A stretch of DNA of 46,668 nucleotides from Muribaculaceae bacterium (GCA_017473615.1 JAFUKL010000005.1:1-46668); one strand, 5' to 3'. Counted from the first letter of the stretch, positions 24,310 to 34,539 are shown. Numbers and translations are program-made. The notes: generated by a model not told the origin, from the letters alone.

Positions 24310-25929
24310 ATGAGAAGCGAACTCGTAGTTAACGTACAGCCTAACGACATACTTACTGCCCTCCTTGAGGACACGCGTCTTGTGTCTCTGCAAAAAGAGC
24401 CCCGCGACGCTACCTATGCCGTTGGCAACCTTTACTTGGCAAAAGTGAAGAAGTTAATGCCGGGTCTGAACGCTGCATTCGTCAACGTAGGATACGAAAA
24501 AGAAGCCTTCCTGCACTATTTGGATTTAGGAACTCAATTTAAGACCTATGCACAATGCATCAAAAGCTCTCTCGAGGACAAGCGGAATACGCCTAACATA
24601 AGCAAGCTGAAATTACAGCCCGACATTGACAAGCACGGCTCTATTTCCGACGTGCTTACATGCGGACAACAACTCATCGTACAGATTGCAAAGGAGCCGA
24701 TATCCTCAAAAGGTCCAAGACTTACTACCGAAATTTCCTTTACGGGAAGATTACTTGTACTTATTCCTTTCAGCGACAAAATTTCGGTTTCGCAGAAAAT
24801 TCGTTCTTCAGAGGAACGCATGAGACTGCGCAAATTAATAGAGAGCATACGACCTGCCAACTTCGGTGTGATAATACGCACTTCAGCCGAGGGAAAGCGT
24901 GTCGCCGAGCTTAACAATGAGCTCAAGACACTCGTTAAGTACTGGGAAGACAGTATCGCAAAGGCTCAAAAAGCCGAGGCTCCTTCGCTGCTATACGAAG
25001 AGGAAAGCCGTGCTGTGAGCGTTATCCGCGACATCTTCAGCCCATCATTTGAGAACATCTACGTGAACGATGAAGAGGTGTTTCTCCAAATCCGAGACTA
25101 CGTAAATATGATTGCTCCCGACAAGAAAGACGTAGTAAAGCTATATAGCAAGGAAACACCAATATTCGATTACTTCTGTATCACAAAGCAGATCAAGACA
25201 TCTTTCGGTAAAACGGTTTCATTCAAATCGGGTGCTTACATTATCATAGAAAGCACCGAAGCATTACACGTCATAGACGTAAACTCGGGAAACCGTTCCA
25301 AAAGTTCGTCAAACCAAGAAAGCAACGCACTTGACGTCAACCTGCGTGCTGCCGATGAGATTGCACGCCAATTACGTCTACGCGACATGGGTGGTATAAT
25401 CGTTATCGACTTTATCGACATGACTCAAGCCGACCATAGGCAAGCTCTATATGAGCACATGAAAGAAATCATGCAAAGCGACAGGGCAAGGCATAACATT
25501 CTGCCTTTAAGCAAATTCGGGTTGATGCAAATCACACGTCAAAGAGTGCGTCCCGCACTCGACATCGTAACCTCTGAGGCATGTCCGTCATGCGGAGGCA
25601 AAGGCGAAGTTCAGCCGGCATTGCTTTTCACCGACGTTTTGAAAGATAAAATCGATTATCTCGTCAATTCACTTAAAATCACCCGATTTGTGATGTATGT
25701 ACATCCGTTCGTAGATGCTTATCTCAAACAAGGATTAATATCGGAATACAGGCGATGGAGATTCGAATACGGATTCAAATTCCGCATTCTGCCCGACCAG
25801 TCTTTGGCTTATCTCGAATACCGTGCAATAGACCGCAACGGAAACGAGATTGATCTCAAAGAAGAAAAAGACACCAATAGCTCAAACTCAAAAAAAGAAT
25901 CACGCTCTAAATCTCAAAACGAAGATTAG
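24310..25929 (+). CDS. rng: Ribonuclease G/E family endoribonuclease
   Basis: The 539-residue protein has the RNase E/G core: a S1 domain inserted in the N-terminal RNase H-like fold (GNLYLAKVKKLMPGLNAAFVNVGYEKEAFLHYLD, about residues 38-75, split for length), then the catalytic DNase I-like domain with Asp323 in HVIDVNSGNRS and Asp367 in IVIDFIDM, AADEIARQLRLRDMGG, and the Zn-link CPSCGGKG near residue 430. It cleaves single-stranded RNA in mRNA decay and rRNA processing. The length and the lack of a long disordered scaffold fit RNase G better than RNase E, but the C-terminus is slightly extended and charged (about 30 residues). Confidence 0.95.
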   Translation: MRSELVVNVQPNDILTALLEDTRLVSLQKEPRDATYAVGNLYLAKVKKLMPGLNAAFVNVGYEKEAFLHYLDLGTQFKTYAQCIKSSLEDKRNTPNISKLKLQPDIDKHGSISDVLTCGQQLIVQIAKEPISSKGPRLTTEISFTGRLLVLIPFSDKISVSQKIRSSEERMRLRKLIESIRPANFGVIIRTSAEGKRVAELNNELKTLVKYWEDSIAKAQKAEAPSLLYEEESRAVSVIRDIFSPSFENIYVNDEEVFLQIRDYVNMIAPDKKDVVKLYSKETPIFDYFCITKQIKTSFGKTVSFKSGAYIIIESTEALHVIDVNSGNRSKSSSNQESNALDVNLRAADEIARQLRLRDMGGIIVIDFIDMTQADHRQALYEHMKEIMQSDRARHNILPLSKFGLMQITRQRVRPALDIVTSEACPSCGGKGEVQPALLFTDVLKDKIDYLVNSLKITRFVMYVHPFVDAYLKQGLISEYRRWRFEYGFKFRILPDQSLAYLEYRAIDRNGNEIDLKEEKDTNSSNSKKESRSKSQNED

Positions 25930-25970
25930 GCGAAAACAAAAAAGATTTTTCTTCTTTAGCACCATTACCC

Positions 25971-26016
25971 AAAGGGGCTGTGAACAATAAAATTCACAAC
26001 CCCTTTTCGTTTTCAT
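25971..26016 (+). terminator. Intrinsic terminator of RNase G
   Basis: AAAGGGG pairs with CCCCTTT (25971-25977 with 26000-26006) and, inside a single mismatch, TGTGAA pairs with TTCACA. The stem is followed by TCGTTTT. Confidence 0.8.
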
Positions 26017-26124
26017 ATTGTCGTTGTTTTTTACTTTGAACCGCCGAAAATAATACGTATGGTGAACTATATGACGTTTCGGATGTTACATTATAAATAA
26101 TTTATCAATAAAAATTTAGAAACG

Positions 26125-26421
26125 ATGAAACAGTTTGAAGAATTAATCTCAGGCAATAAACCCGTATTGGTGGATTTTTTTGCCACATGGTGCGGTCCAT
26201 GCAGAGTAATATCCCCTATATTAGAAGATTTGAAGAAAAAAGTGGAAGATAAAGCGATTGTAGTGAAAGTTGATGTCGACGAAGAAGAGGATTTGTCACT
26301 GAAATATAATGTACAATCAGTCCCCACATTGATGATTTTCAAGAACGGCGAATTGCTATGGAGGGAATCAGGTATTCGCCAAGCCCATCTTCTTGAACAA
26401 ATTCTTGAAAAATATTATTGA
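26125..26421 (+). CDS. Thioredoxin
   Basis: The 98-residue protein is a complete single-domain thioredoxin with the active site TWCGPCRVISP (Cys23, Cys26), the cis-proline segment VQSVPTLMIFKNG and no signal peptide, so it is cytoplasmic. It reduces protein disulfides. It stands between the terminator at 25971 and the nadE promoter, so is probably monocistronic. A weak promoter-like TTACTTTG lies near 26031. Confidence 0.94.
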   Translation: MKQFEELISGNKPVLVDFFATWCGPCRVISPILEDLKKKVEDKAIVVKVDVDEEEDLSLKYNVQSVPTLMIFKNGELLWRESGIRQAHLLEQILEKYY

Positions 26422-26450
26422 ACATAAGTATTTATGCTTGCCATATAAGG

Positions 26451-26469
26451 GTAGAAAATGGTTTTCTAC
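26451..26469 (+). terminator. Hairpin after thioredoxin
   Basis: GTAGAAAA pairs perfectly with TTTTCTAC around TGG. There is no good T run after it (TCTCCC), so terminator function is uncertain. Confidence 0.4.
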
Positions 26470-26534
26470 TCTCCCAAAAGAGGAAAGAATTTGCAGGAAT
26501 TAAGGAACAAATCGGGGTAATTTTGCGTGAAAAG

Positions 26535-26565
26535 TTGCGGGATTGAGTATCTCTTGCTAATTTTG
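26535..26565 (+). promoter_or_regulatory. Promoter of the nadE-tamB-DUF4421 unit
   Basis: TTG (26535-26537), exactly 20 bases, then TAATTTTG (26558-26565): a full match to the Bacteroidota consensus. The nadE start follows 22 bases later. A second TAATTTTG lies upstream near 26519. Confidence 0.75.
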
Positions 26566-26587
26566 AACCAACAAAAGAGTTGTAACT

Positions 26588-28531
26588 ATGAATTTGGGCT
26601 TTTTACGCGTTGCGGCAGTTGTTCCTCGGGTAGATGTGGCAAACTGCGAACAGAATGCGAAAAATATTATAACAGACAGTATAAAGGCATGTGAAAAAGG
26701 TGCAAAAGTCGTCGTATTCCCTGAATTGAGTGTGACGGCATACACTTGTGGAGACCTTTTCGGACAAACTGTATTACTTGATTGTGCCGAAAAATGCTTG
26801 TGCGAAATAAAAAACGCCACAAGTGCGCTTGATTGTGCAGTTGTGGTAGGTGCTCCTCTTAGAGCAGGCTCAAAATTATTCAACTGTGCCGTGCTTATGT
26901 CGAGAGGAAAATTCATAGGTGTCGTACCTAAAACATATATCCCGAATTATAAAGAATTTTATGAAAAAAGATGGTTCACTGTATCTGACAACAAAACCAC
27001 CGAAAGCATAAAAATAGGTAAGGATATAGTTCCTTTCGGTCCTAACCTGCTGTTTGTGCAGAATAACGTAAAAATAGCTATTGAAATATGTGAAGATTTA
27101 TGGACAGCGATACCGCCGAGTTCCTTTGCAACTCTAAACGGAGCCAATGTGATATTGAACTTGTCGGCTTCTAACGAATCATTAGGAAAGCACCATTATC
27201 TGATGAACCTGATAAAAGGTCAATCGGCACGTTGCATGTGCGGATATGTGTATTCCTCAGCCGGCTTTGGCGAGTCTACTACCGATCTTGTGTTTGCAGG
27301 GAATGCGGTCGTGGCTGAGAACGGTACAATTCTTAAAGAATCGAAACGTTTCGCTATTGAAGGTTCTATGGTAATAGCCGACATAGACATAGAACGTCTT
27401 GAACACGAACGCCGCACCACAAGCAGTTTTTCCGATTGTGCAAGCAACAACACAGCAGCATATACAGAAGTTCCTATAGAAAACCTAAACCTTATGGCTG
27501 ACTATGATGGAACCATTCTGCGCACGATAGAAAAGCATCCGTTCGTCCCATCGGATAATACGATTCTTGATGAACGTTGCGAAGAAATTGTGAATATTCA
27601 AGTAGAAGGTCTGATAAGAAGATTATCCTTCACCGGAATAAAAACAGCAGTTATCGGTATATCCGGAGGACTTGACTCGACATTGGCATTACTGGTATGT
27701 CATAAGGCATTCGAAAAACTCGGTTATGATTACAAGGATATAATCGGAATAACGATGCCCGGATTCGGCACAACCGACCGCACATATAGCAACGCCATGA
27801 GCTTGATGAAAGAATTGGGAATAACAATCAAGGAAATTCCTATCAGAAAATCGGTTCTTCAGCATTTTGAAGATATAGGTCATGACGCCAATATTCATGA
27901 TGTTACCTATGAGAACGGACAAGCAAGAGAACGTACACAGATTCTTATGGATTATGCCAACCGGTGCGGTGGTCTTGTTGTAGGCACAGGCGATTTGTCG
28001 GAACTGGCATTAGGATGGGCTACGTATAACGGCGATCACATGTCGATGTATGGGGTGAATGCCGGTGTACCCAAGACATTGGTTCGATACATTGTCCGTT
28101 GGTTTGCCGTTAATTCCTGCGGCGAAAAGAAAGCAGTCCTGTTTGATATTGTAGATACACCTATCAGTCCCGAATTAGTCCCGGCTGATGAAGAGGGAAA
28201 TATCAAACAAAAGACCGAAGATTTGGTGGGTCCTTATGAACTTCATGATTTCTTTTTATATTACGTATTGCGTTTCGGATATTCACCAAGTAAAATTTTC
28301 AGGCTTGCCGAGATAGCATTTACAGGCGAATATTCGTCAACAGTAATAAAAAAATGGCTGTTGGTGTTCTATCGCAGATTCTTCCAACAACAATTTAAGC
28401 GTTCATGTCTGCCTGACGGTCCTAAAGTGGGAAGCATAAGCCTGTCACCCCGCGGTGACTGGAAAATGCCAAGTGATGCTTGTGCAAAATCATGGCTTGA
28501 AGAATGTGAATATGAAAATCGTTCTTTATAA
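26588..28531 (+). CDS. nadE: Glutamine-dependent NAD+ synthetase
   Basis: The 647-residue protein is a fusion of two domains. The N-terminal nitrilase-like glutaminase (residues 1-290) has the triad Glu46 (FPELSVTAY), Lys115 (VPKTYIPNY) and Cys168 (EICEDLW). The C-terminal ATP-pyrophosphatase domain has the SGGLDSTLAL P-loop near residue 360 and the late GTGDLSELALGW segment. It makes NAD+ from nicotinic acid adenine dinucleotide, with ammonia from glutamine, in the cytoplasm. The last 20 bases overlap the start of tamB, so the two are translationally coupled despite unrelated functions. Confidence 0.96.
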   Translation: MNLGFLRVAAVVPRVDVANCEQNAKNIITDSIKACEKGAKVVVFPELSVTAYTCGDLFGQTVLLDCAEKCLCEIKNATSALDCAVVVGAPLRAGSKLFNCAVLMSRGKFIGVVPKTYIPNYKEFYEKRWFTVSDNKTTESIKIGKDIVPFGPNLLFVQNNVKIAIEICEDLWTAIPPSSFATLNGANVILNLSASNESLGKHHYLMNLIKGQSARCMCGYVYSSAGFGESTTDLVFAGNAVVAENGTILKESKRFAIEGSMVIADIDIERLEHERRTTSSFSDCASNNTAAYTEVPIENLNLMADYDGTILRTIEKHPFVPSDNTILDERCEEIVNIQVEGLIRRLSFTGIKTAVIGISGGLDSTLALLVCHKAFEKLGYDYKDIIGITMPGFGTTDRTYSNAMSLMKELGITIKEIPIRKSVLQHFEDIGHDANIHDVTYENGQARERTQILMDYANRCGGLVVGTGDLSELALGWATYNGDHMSMYGVNAGVPKTLVRYIVRWFAVNSCGEKKAVLFDIVDTPISPELVPADEEGNIKQKTEDLVGPYELHDFFLYYVLRFGYSPSKIFRLAEIAFTGEYSSTVIKKWLLVFYRRFFQQQFKRSCLPDGPKVGSISLSPRGDWKMPSDACAKSWLEECEYENRSL

Positions 28532-31500
28532 TATATACAGAGTAGTACGCACGTTGATAGTCTTGGGTATTGCAACCATGACTACCGTTTTTGTCTCCTT
28601 GTATCTGATTCTGCTGATTCCATCTGTACAATCCTCAGTGAAAGATTATGCCGAAGAGGAATTGACAGTGTTGCTGAATACAAAGGTAGACATAGAACGG
28701 TTGTCCATATCCCCTTTCAATCAAGTAGTGCTGTATGGCGTTGAAATTCCCGACAACAAAGGTAATGCAATTTTGAAAGTGGATAAACTTGGTGCCGGAC
28801 TAAGCCTATACAATCTGATATTGAGAAAGCGTATAGTGTTTACTTATGCCGAGATTGTAGGACTTAAAGGCTCTATATACAGGGATACCCAAGATTCGCC
28901 ATTGAATGTACAATTTATAATAGACGCATTGTCACCAAAGGACAAAAACAAACCACCCACAAAATTTGACTTGGCGATATACAATATCGTTATGCGACGC
29001 TGCTCTGTGAGCTATGATGTGTTATGCGAAGACTTTGTACATGACAAGTTTGACAAGAACCACATAAGAATTGAAGACTTACGAGCCGATATAGCATTAC
29101 CTTTATTAAGAAACAATGACTTTTCTGCAAAAGTCAAGCGTCTCTCATTTAAGGAAAAAAGCGGGTTATGCTTTGATAATTTAACGATGAATGCACGTAT
29201 AACCGAGCAGGAAATAGGAGTTTCTGACTTTAGGCTTGAATTACCCGGAACACACTTGAGAACTAATGACTTTACATTATCATTCAACAGTTTAAAAACA
29301 TTGGGGTCTGACTTGCGGGACATAAAGTTTGATATAGGTATTATAGAAGGCTCATACCTTACGTTAAATGACTTATCATGTTTTATCCCTGCTTTTTCCA
29401 AATATGGAGAACGATTAAATATGGCAGTAAAATGCCGAGGCACTCTTGAAAATATAAAGATACCTGAATGTGAGATATTGGCAGAAAACGGAGGCTTGGC
29501 TGTCGACATCAAAGGAGAAATGAGCAATGTAACCAATAAGGATTCTTTAACAATCGAATTTCCTCGGTTGTTTGTAAATGCAAAATCAAGCGAAATATCC
29601 AAGTTGGTATCATGCGTTGGCTCTATAAAGCCGCAAACAACTGAAATACTTTTATCTTGCGGAGGTGTGAGAATAGAAGGTTTTGCTGAAGGAAATAACA
29701 GTAAAATGCTGTTTCAAGGAAAAGTGAATACGGGTATAGGAGATTTACTTATCGACGGAAATTTCTTGAGAGGAAAAACGTCTATCGGATTTAATGGAAA
29801 CATGTCTTCCTCTTCTTTTAATTTAGGAACTCTGCTTAATAAACCTGAACTGCTTGGAGAAACAGCGTTCAGTTTGAAATTGGATGGAACAAAATCCAAT
29901 TCCGGCATAAAAGCAAGTGTCAATGGCAATGTACCCTTCTTTGATTTTAAGAGCTATCGTTATGAAAATATATCTGCCAATGTTGAGATAAACCCATCGG
30001 AATATAGTGGTAACATACACATAAACGACAAGAATTTGGCATTAGCCATCAACGGTACGGCATTGTTAAATGGAGACAACTCCCATGTCAACGCTGTATT
30101 GGCGGTGAATGATTTCAATCTTGCTAAGACTAATCTAAGCGCAAAGCATCCCAATCACAGAATGTCTTTCTACATGAAAGCGGAAACAACCGGAAACCAA
30201 GCTGACAACTGGAACGGTAATATTCTTGTGGAAAATTTCAAATATGTTGATGCTAAAAATGAAGGCATAAAGTTAGATAGTTTGGTTATGGTTGCAGATA
30301 ACACCCATACACCATACTCAATAACATTGGCATCAGATGTGCTTAACGGTAAAGTAGACGGAATATATGATCTCAAAGGTATCATACCTACATTGACTGA
30401 TATGCTGTCACATATATTCCCCGCATTGGTTGAATCAACCGACAACAGTCTCACCACATGGGCGAAAAATGATTTCACTTATTCGCTGAATGTGGAAAAT
30501 AATGAAAAGACCAATGATATACTGAACTTTTTCAAGTCTCCCGTTACATTGCTTTACCCTGTATCTTTGCACGGAGCTGTAAACCAAAGTGCAGGCACTT
30601 TCAATTTTGATTTGAACGCACCATATTTGGCACAAAAGAAAAAACTGATAGAAAACAGCCGTCTGTCAGTTGCGTTAGATAGCATAAACCACCGTCTGAC
30701 CATGAATTTGCAGACCACCATGCCGACCAAGAAAGGTAAAATGTCATTAGCTGTGTCAGGCGACGGATGCAACAATCGGTTAGATACCGATATATCATGG
30801 AAAGTAGACCGTCAAGAGGATTTTCATGGCAATGTAAACCTTTCTTTAGGATTAGGGCGCGTAAAAGAAACCGGTATGCTAATGGCTACAGTAGACATTA
30901 ATCCTACAACAATGGTTTTCAACGATACCACGTGGTATGTTCACGGCTCTAAAGCAGGCTATTACAATAAGGCTCTAAGGGTAGATGATTTCAGGGTGAC
31001 ATGTGACAACCAATTTGTAAGGATAAACGGGCGAACTTCTCCCGGCAGTAATGAAAAATTAGAGGTGGAATTGAAAGACATCAACCTCGGGTATGTATTT
31101 GAGACGCTACAGATTAATAATGTAACATTTGGCGGAATCGCAACAGGAAAAGTCATTGCATCCGATTTGATTTCCGCATCGCCACTATTGGAGACCGAAC
31201 GTTTTTTTGTGGATGACATGACTTACAATGAGACTTTATTAGGCGATGCCGATATTAAAAGTTTCTGGAACAATGAGAAGAAATTCGTTGCGATAAAAGC
31301 ACAAATAAAGCAGAATAACGGATGCGAAAGTACTGTAGATGGCGAAATTTATCCTATGAATGACTCCATGCGCTTTGATTTCAATACGGAAAAATTAAAA
31401 GTGGGATTCATGAAACCGTTCATGTCGGCTATAACATCCGATTTGGACGGATACGTTTCCGGCGATGCACGACTTTATGGCAAATTCAGCACATTGAACA

Positions 31501-33065
31501 TGTACGGCAATGTTTTCGTTGAAGACCTGAAAGTAAAAGTCGATTATACAAATGTATATTATTGGGCTACCGATTCCATAAAAATAGCCCCCGGATTGAT
31601 AACATTCAACGATGTGAGACTAAAAGACCGAAAAGGAAAAAGAGCGATGTTGTCAGGATATGTATCCCATCAGGATTTTCATAATGCGGCTTTTGAATTT
31701 AACGTCACAGATGCCCGTGAACTGCTTTGTTACGATATTCCAGAAAAACGAGAGGATGCTTGGTACGGAACAATATACGGTTCCGGTTCGGCTTTTATCA
31801 ATGGAGAACCGGGATTTGTCGGAATCGATGTACGCATGACAACTGCCGCCGGGAGTAAGTTCTTTTTTGAGTTGTCCGATGCAGAAGAGGCTATAGAATA
31901 TGACTTCATTACGTTCACCGATAAACGCAGGGACAGCATAGAAGCAGAAATATTGGCAAAACAGACACAAAAAGAACTTCTCATAAAGAATTTTGAGCAA
32001 CAAAAGAAAAAAAGCAACGACTCAAGCGGTACAAGAATGAAAATAAACATAGATGCCGATATTAACCCATTAGGACAGATGATACTTGTAATGGATCCGG
32101 TTGGAGGAGACATGATAAAAGCTACCGGCAACGGTTCTCTTATCATGAAGTATGACACCGCCGAAGATTTGTTTATGTCAGGCAAATATACATTGGATAA
32201 AGGAACGTATAATTTCACTCTGCAAGATATAATAGTGAAAGACTTCACTATTAAGGAAGGCAGCAATATCGCATTTGACGGAAACCCTTATGCCGCTAAA
32301 ATAGATATTTCGGCTGTATATTCACTGAATGCCAGTCTGCTCGATTTGGACGAGTCTTTCGCCACCGACAAGGAATTTAACCGAACAAACGTCCCTGTTC
32401 ACGCATTACTGAATGTATCAGGCTCTATAGCTCAACCCGAAATCAAGTTTGATTTGGAATTTCCCACTCTCACAAGCGATGCCCATAGAAAAGTAAAAAG
32501 TATCGTCAGCACAGACGATATGATGAACAGGCAAATAATTTATCTGTTGGCATTAAACCGATTCTACACTCCTGAATATATGGGTGGAACAAGCCGAAAC
32601 AACGAACTGGCATCTGTTGCATCATCTACAATATCATCACAATTGACAAGTATGTTGGGACAGATAAGCGATAAATGGAGAATATCTCCTAACTTTAAGA
32701 GTGACAAGGGTGATTTCTCTGATGTTGAAGTAAACTTGGCATTATCGAGCCAACTGCTTAACAATCGACTTTTGCTAAACGGAAATTTCGGCTATCGCGA
32801 CAAGATGGTAGCAGCCAATAATTCTAATTTTATAGGTGATTTTGATATAGAATACCTATTGAATAAAGCCGGAAATGTGAGGCTGAAAGCGTATAACCAC
32901 TTCAACGACCAGAATTACTACGTGAAGAACGCATTAACGACACAAGGCGTAGGCGTTGTATTCAAATTTGATTTCGATAATCCGTTCGGGCATATTAAGA
33001 ACAGAAAATCCGCTAAGCAGAAACCGGTCATCAGCAATGAGTTACCTGCCGATACGATAAAATAA
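28512..33065 (+). CDS. TamB-family (DUF490) translocation and assembly module protein
   Basis: From ATG 28512 the protein has 1517 residues; an in-frame ATG 57 bases upstream lies deep inside nadE and would precede the membrane anchor with a poor N-terminus. One membrane helix covers about residues 10-33 (VVRTLIVLGIATMTTVFVSLYL). A long beta-strand-rich body follows with repeating short strands typical of the beta-taco groove. The C-terminal TamB domain (about residues 1140-1460) shows DINPLGQMILVMDPVGGDMI, GSLIMKYDTAEDLFMSGKYT and the ending region with the AQPEIKFDLEFP motif. It bridges the periplasm and helps deliver outer-membrane proteins or lipids. It is followed without a gap by DUF4421. 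Confidence 0.9.
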   Translation: MKIVLYNIYRVVRTLIVLGIATMTTVFVSLYLILLIPSVQSSVKDYAEEELTVLLNTKVDIERLSISPFNQVVLYGVEIPDNKGNAILKVDKLGAGLSLYNLILRKRIVFTYAEIVGLKGSIYRDTQDSPLNVQFIIDALSPKDKNKPPTKFDLAIYNIVMRRCSVSYDVLCEDFVHDKFDKNHIRIEDLRADIALPLLRNNDFSAKVKRLSFKEKSGLCFDNLTMNARITEQEIGVSDFRLELPGTHLRTNDFTLSFNSLKTLGSDLRDIKFDIGIIEGSYLTLNDLSCFIPAFSKYGERLNMAVKCRGTLENIKIPECEILAENGGLAVDIKGEMSNVTNKDSLTIEFPRLFVNAKSSEISKLVSCVGSIKPQTTEILLSCGGVRIEGFAEGNNSKMLFQGKVNTGIGDLLIDGNFLRGKTSIGFNGNMSSSSFNLGTLLNKPELLGETAFSLKLDGTKSNSGIKASVNGNVPFFDFKSYRYENISANVEINPSEYSGNIHINDKNLALAINGTALLNGDNSHVNAVLAVNDFNLAKTNLSAKHPNHRMSFYMKAETTGNQADNWNGNILVENFKYVDAKNEGIKLDSLVMVADNTHTPYSITLASDVLNGKVDGIYDLKGIIPTLTDMLSHIFPALVESTDNSLTTWAKNDFTYSLNVENNEKTNDILNFFKSPVTLLYPVSLHGAVNQSAGTFNFDLNAPYLAQKKKLIENSRLSVALDSINHRLTMNLQTTMPTKKGKMSLAVSGDGCNNRLDTDISWKVDRQEDFHGNVNLSLGLGRVKETGMLMATVDINPTTMVFNDTTWYVHGSKAGYYNKALRVDDFRVTCDNQFVRINGRTSPGSNEKLEVELKDINLGYVFETLQINNVTFGGIATGKVIASDLISASPLLETERFFVDDMTYNETLLGDADIKSFWNNEKKFVAIKAQIKQNNGCESTVDGEIYPMNDSMRFDFNTEKLKVGFMKPFMSAITSDLDGYVSGDARLYGKFSTLNMYGNVFVEDLKVKVDYTNVYYWATDSIKIAPGLITFNDVRLKDRKGKRAMLSGYVSHQDFHNAAFEFNVTDARELLCYDIPEKREDAWYGTIYGSGSAFINGEPGFVGIDVRMTTAAGSKFFFELSDAEEAIEYDFITFTDKRRDSIEAEILAKQTQKELLIKNFEQQKKKSNDSSGTRMKINIDADINPLGQMILVMDPVGGDMIKATGNGSLIMKYDTAEDLFMSGKYTLDKGTYNFTLQDIIVKDFTIKEGSNIAFDGNPYAAKIDISAVYSLNASLLDLDESFATDKEFNRTNVPVHALLNVSGSIAQPEIKFDLEFPTLTSDAHRKVKSIVSTDDMMNRQIIYLLALNRFYTPEYMGGTSRNNELASVASSTISSQLTSMLGQISDKWRISPNFKSDKGDFSDVEVNLALSSQLLNNRLLLNGNFGYRDKMVAANNSNFIGDFDIEYLLNKAGNVRLKAYNHFNDQNYYVKNALTTQGVGVVFKFDFDNPFGHIKNRKSAKQKPVISNELPADTIK

Positions 33066-34285
33066 TGAAAATGAATAACAGCAGGTTAAAGCATATAATA
33101 TTGATGATTCTGCTTGTATTGTCCCACTTCACGGCAATTGCAAGCATGGATGATATTGTAGGTGACACATTGGGTATGCGTAAAACCGAGAAATGGTATA
33201 ACAAGATATGGGAATATCGAAAATTGGCAAATGACCCGTTGGCAATAGATTCTTTTAGGAATGAATACGGCGATGATTATTGGAAACTTGCCGTAATGAG
33301 CGGAAAACTGAACTTAAAGGATAAAAGTGTTAAATACCCTCGTTTCGTGAAAATGTGCGTAGACCTTTATAATTGGGGCGACCGCACTTTCAACAGTTAT
33401 GACACGGCTTATGTGGTAGGAACAGGCAAACGCTGGAAATTGATGGTAAAAAATGACAACTGGATAGATTTTTACAACTTAAAACTACCCGAAAGTATAC
33501 ATATAGGCATGGCTTCGGATATTGCACCTAATTTAAGTGCGAGCATTTCATATATGGCTTTAAGTTTCAGCTATATGTTGAACTTGGATTATTTGTTTGG
33601 AGGCGAACCGGTTAAACATAGGCGCTTTGACCTGAATTTCAGTTGCTCGTTAATCGCTTTTGACGTTTATTATTCCAAAAATCTCGGGAACACCAATATC
33701 ACCCAATTAGGAGACACCTATAGAAATTATAATTTCTTTCATTCAGACTATCATTTCACCGGGTTGACCTTGGAGTCATTTGGCGTGGACATGTATTATT
33801 TTTTCAATAACAAAAAATATTCGCAAGGAGCAGCCTACTCCTACTCAAAAGACCAAAAGCGCAGCGCAGGGTCATTTATAAGCGGCTTGACGTTTTCCCA
33901 CCAAAACGTCAAAATGAACTTCAATACATTGCCCGATGAAATAATTGAAGAATTACCTGCCGATAAAAGAAAATACCACGTCCATTATCGGGACTTCTGC
34001 TTTATGCTGGGATATGGTTATAATTGGGTATTTCGAAAAAACTGGTTATTAAACTTCACCATGATTCCATGCATAGGTTTTAACCGAAGTTTGAATGACA
34101 CCGAGGAAAGGAAAAAAGAGATGTTCTCCTACAACATAAAAGCTAAATTTGCCTTGGTGTATAATCATAACAGGTTCTTCTATAGTATGAACTGTAAATT
34201 TGACGGTCACTTTTACCGAACAAATAAATACCGCTTCTTCAATTCTTATACAAATTTGGCATTCGTAGCCGGTTTCAGATTTTGA
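33065..34285 (+). CDS. DUF4421 putative outer-membrane protein
   Basis: The 406-residue protein has a signal peptide (about residues 1-26, IILMILLVLSHFTAIAS) and repeated aromatic, alternating strands (FDLNFSCSLIAFDVYY, FSYNIKAKFALVYNHNRFFYS). It ends in GFRF, a terminal aromatic as in beta-barrel outer-membrane proteins. I recognise DUF4421, a Bacteroidota family of unknown function. Its ATG shares one base with the tamB stop codon (TAATG), so translation is coupled. Location directly behind tamB suggests it may be a client or partner of TamB in the outer membrane. A second ATG lies two codons downstream. Confidence 0.8.
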   Translation: MKMNNSRLKHIILMILLVLSHFTAIASMDDIVGDTLGMRKTEKWYNKIWEYRKLANDPLAIDSFRNEYGDDYWKLAVMSGKLNLKDKSVKYPRFVKMCVDLYNWGDRTFNSYDTAYVVGTGKRWKLMVKNDNWIDFYNLKLPESIHIGMASDIAPNLSASISYMALSFSYMLNLDYLFGGEPVKHRRFDLNFSCSLIAFDVYYSKNLGNTNITQLGDTYRNYNFFHSDYHFTGLTLESFGVDMYYFFNNKKYSQGAAYSYSKDQKRSAGSFISGLTFSHQNVKMNFNTLPDEIIEELPADKRKYHVHYRDFCFMLGYGYNWVFRKNWLLNFTMIPCIGFNRSLNDTEERKKEMFSYNIKAKFALVYNHNRFFYSMNCKFDGHFYRTNKYRFFNSYTNLAFVAGFRF

Positions 34286-34308
34286 CGAAATAAATTAGAA
34301 ATTGTTTT

Positions 34309-34506
34309 AGAATCTGTTTAAATTTTATTTCGAGATTATTTTAAGCAGTATTTTGGAATGTTTTTTTTCATCAAATTGTACAGATAATAGCGAGCTATTT
34401 CCAAGCGATTTGATAAAAAAGACAACCAAAAGAGTCTTAAAGAAGACTGAAACTTGTCCCAAGTAGAACTGTAATAAAAAATTCAAGAAAATTCAAAACA
34501 ACTTCT
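34309..34506. repeat. Copy 1 of a ~197-bp palindromic intergenic repeat
   Basis: This 198-base element starts AGAATCTGTTTAAATTTT and ends with AAAATTCAAAACAACTTCT. About nine of ten bases match the element at 44052-44248 in the same orientation. The centre holds an imperfect hairpin: ATCAAATTG and GATAATAGC on one side, GCTATTTCC and CGATTTGAT on the other. There is no open frame or ribosome-binding site inside. It fills the gap between DUF4421 and tsaD, and the tsaD promoter begins just after it. No clear target-site duplication is seen. Confidence 0.8.
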
Positions 34507-34539
34507 TAAAACAGGGTTCAAATATGTGCGACTTGGCGA

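Noticed and set aside
28455-28511. An upstream start for tamB
   Set aside because: It would lie 77 bases inside nadE and add a polar leader before the membrane anchor; ATG 28512 is better.
34309-34506. An insertion sequence
   Set aside because: Too short for a transposase and without any supported ORF; no clear target-site duplication was found.
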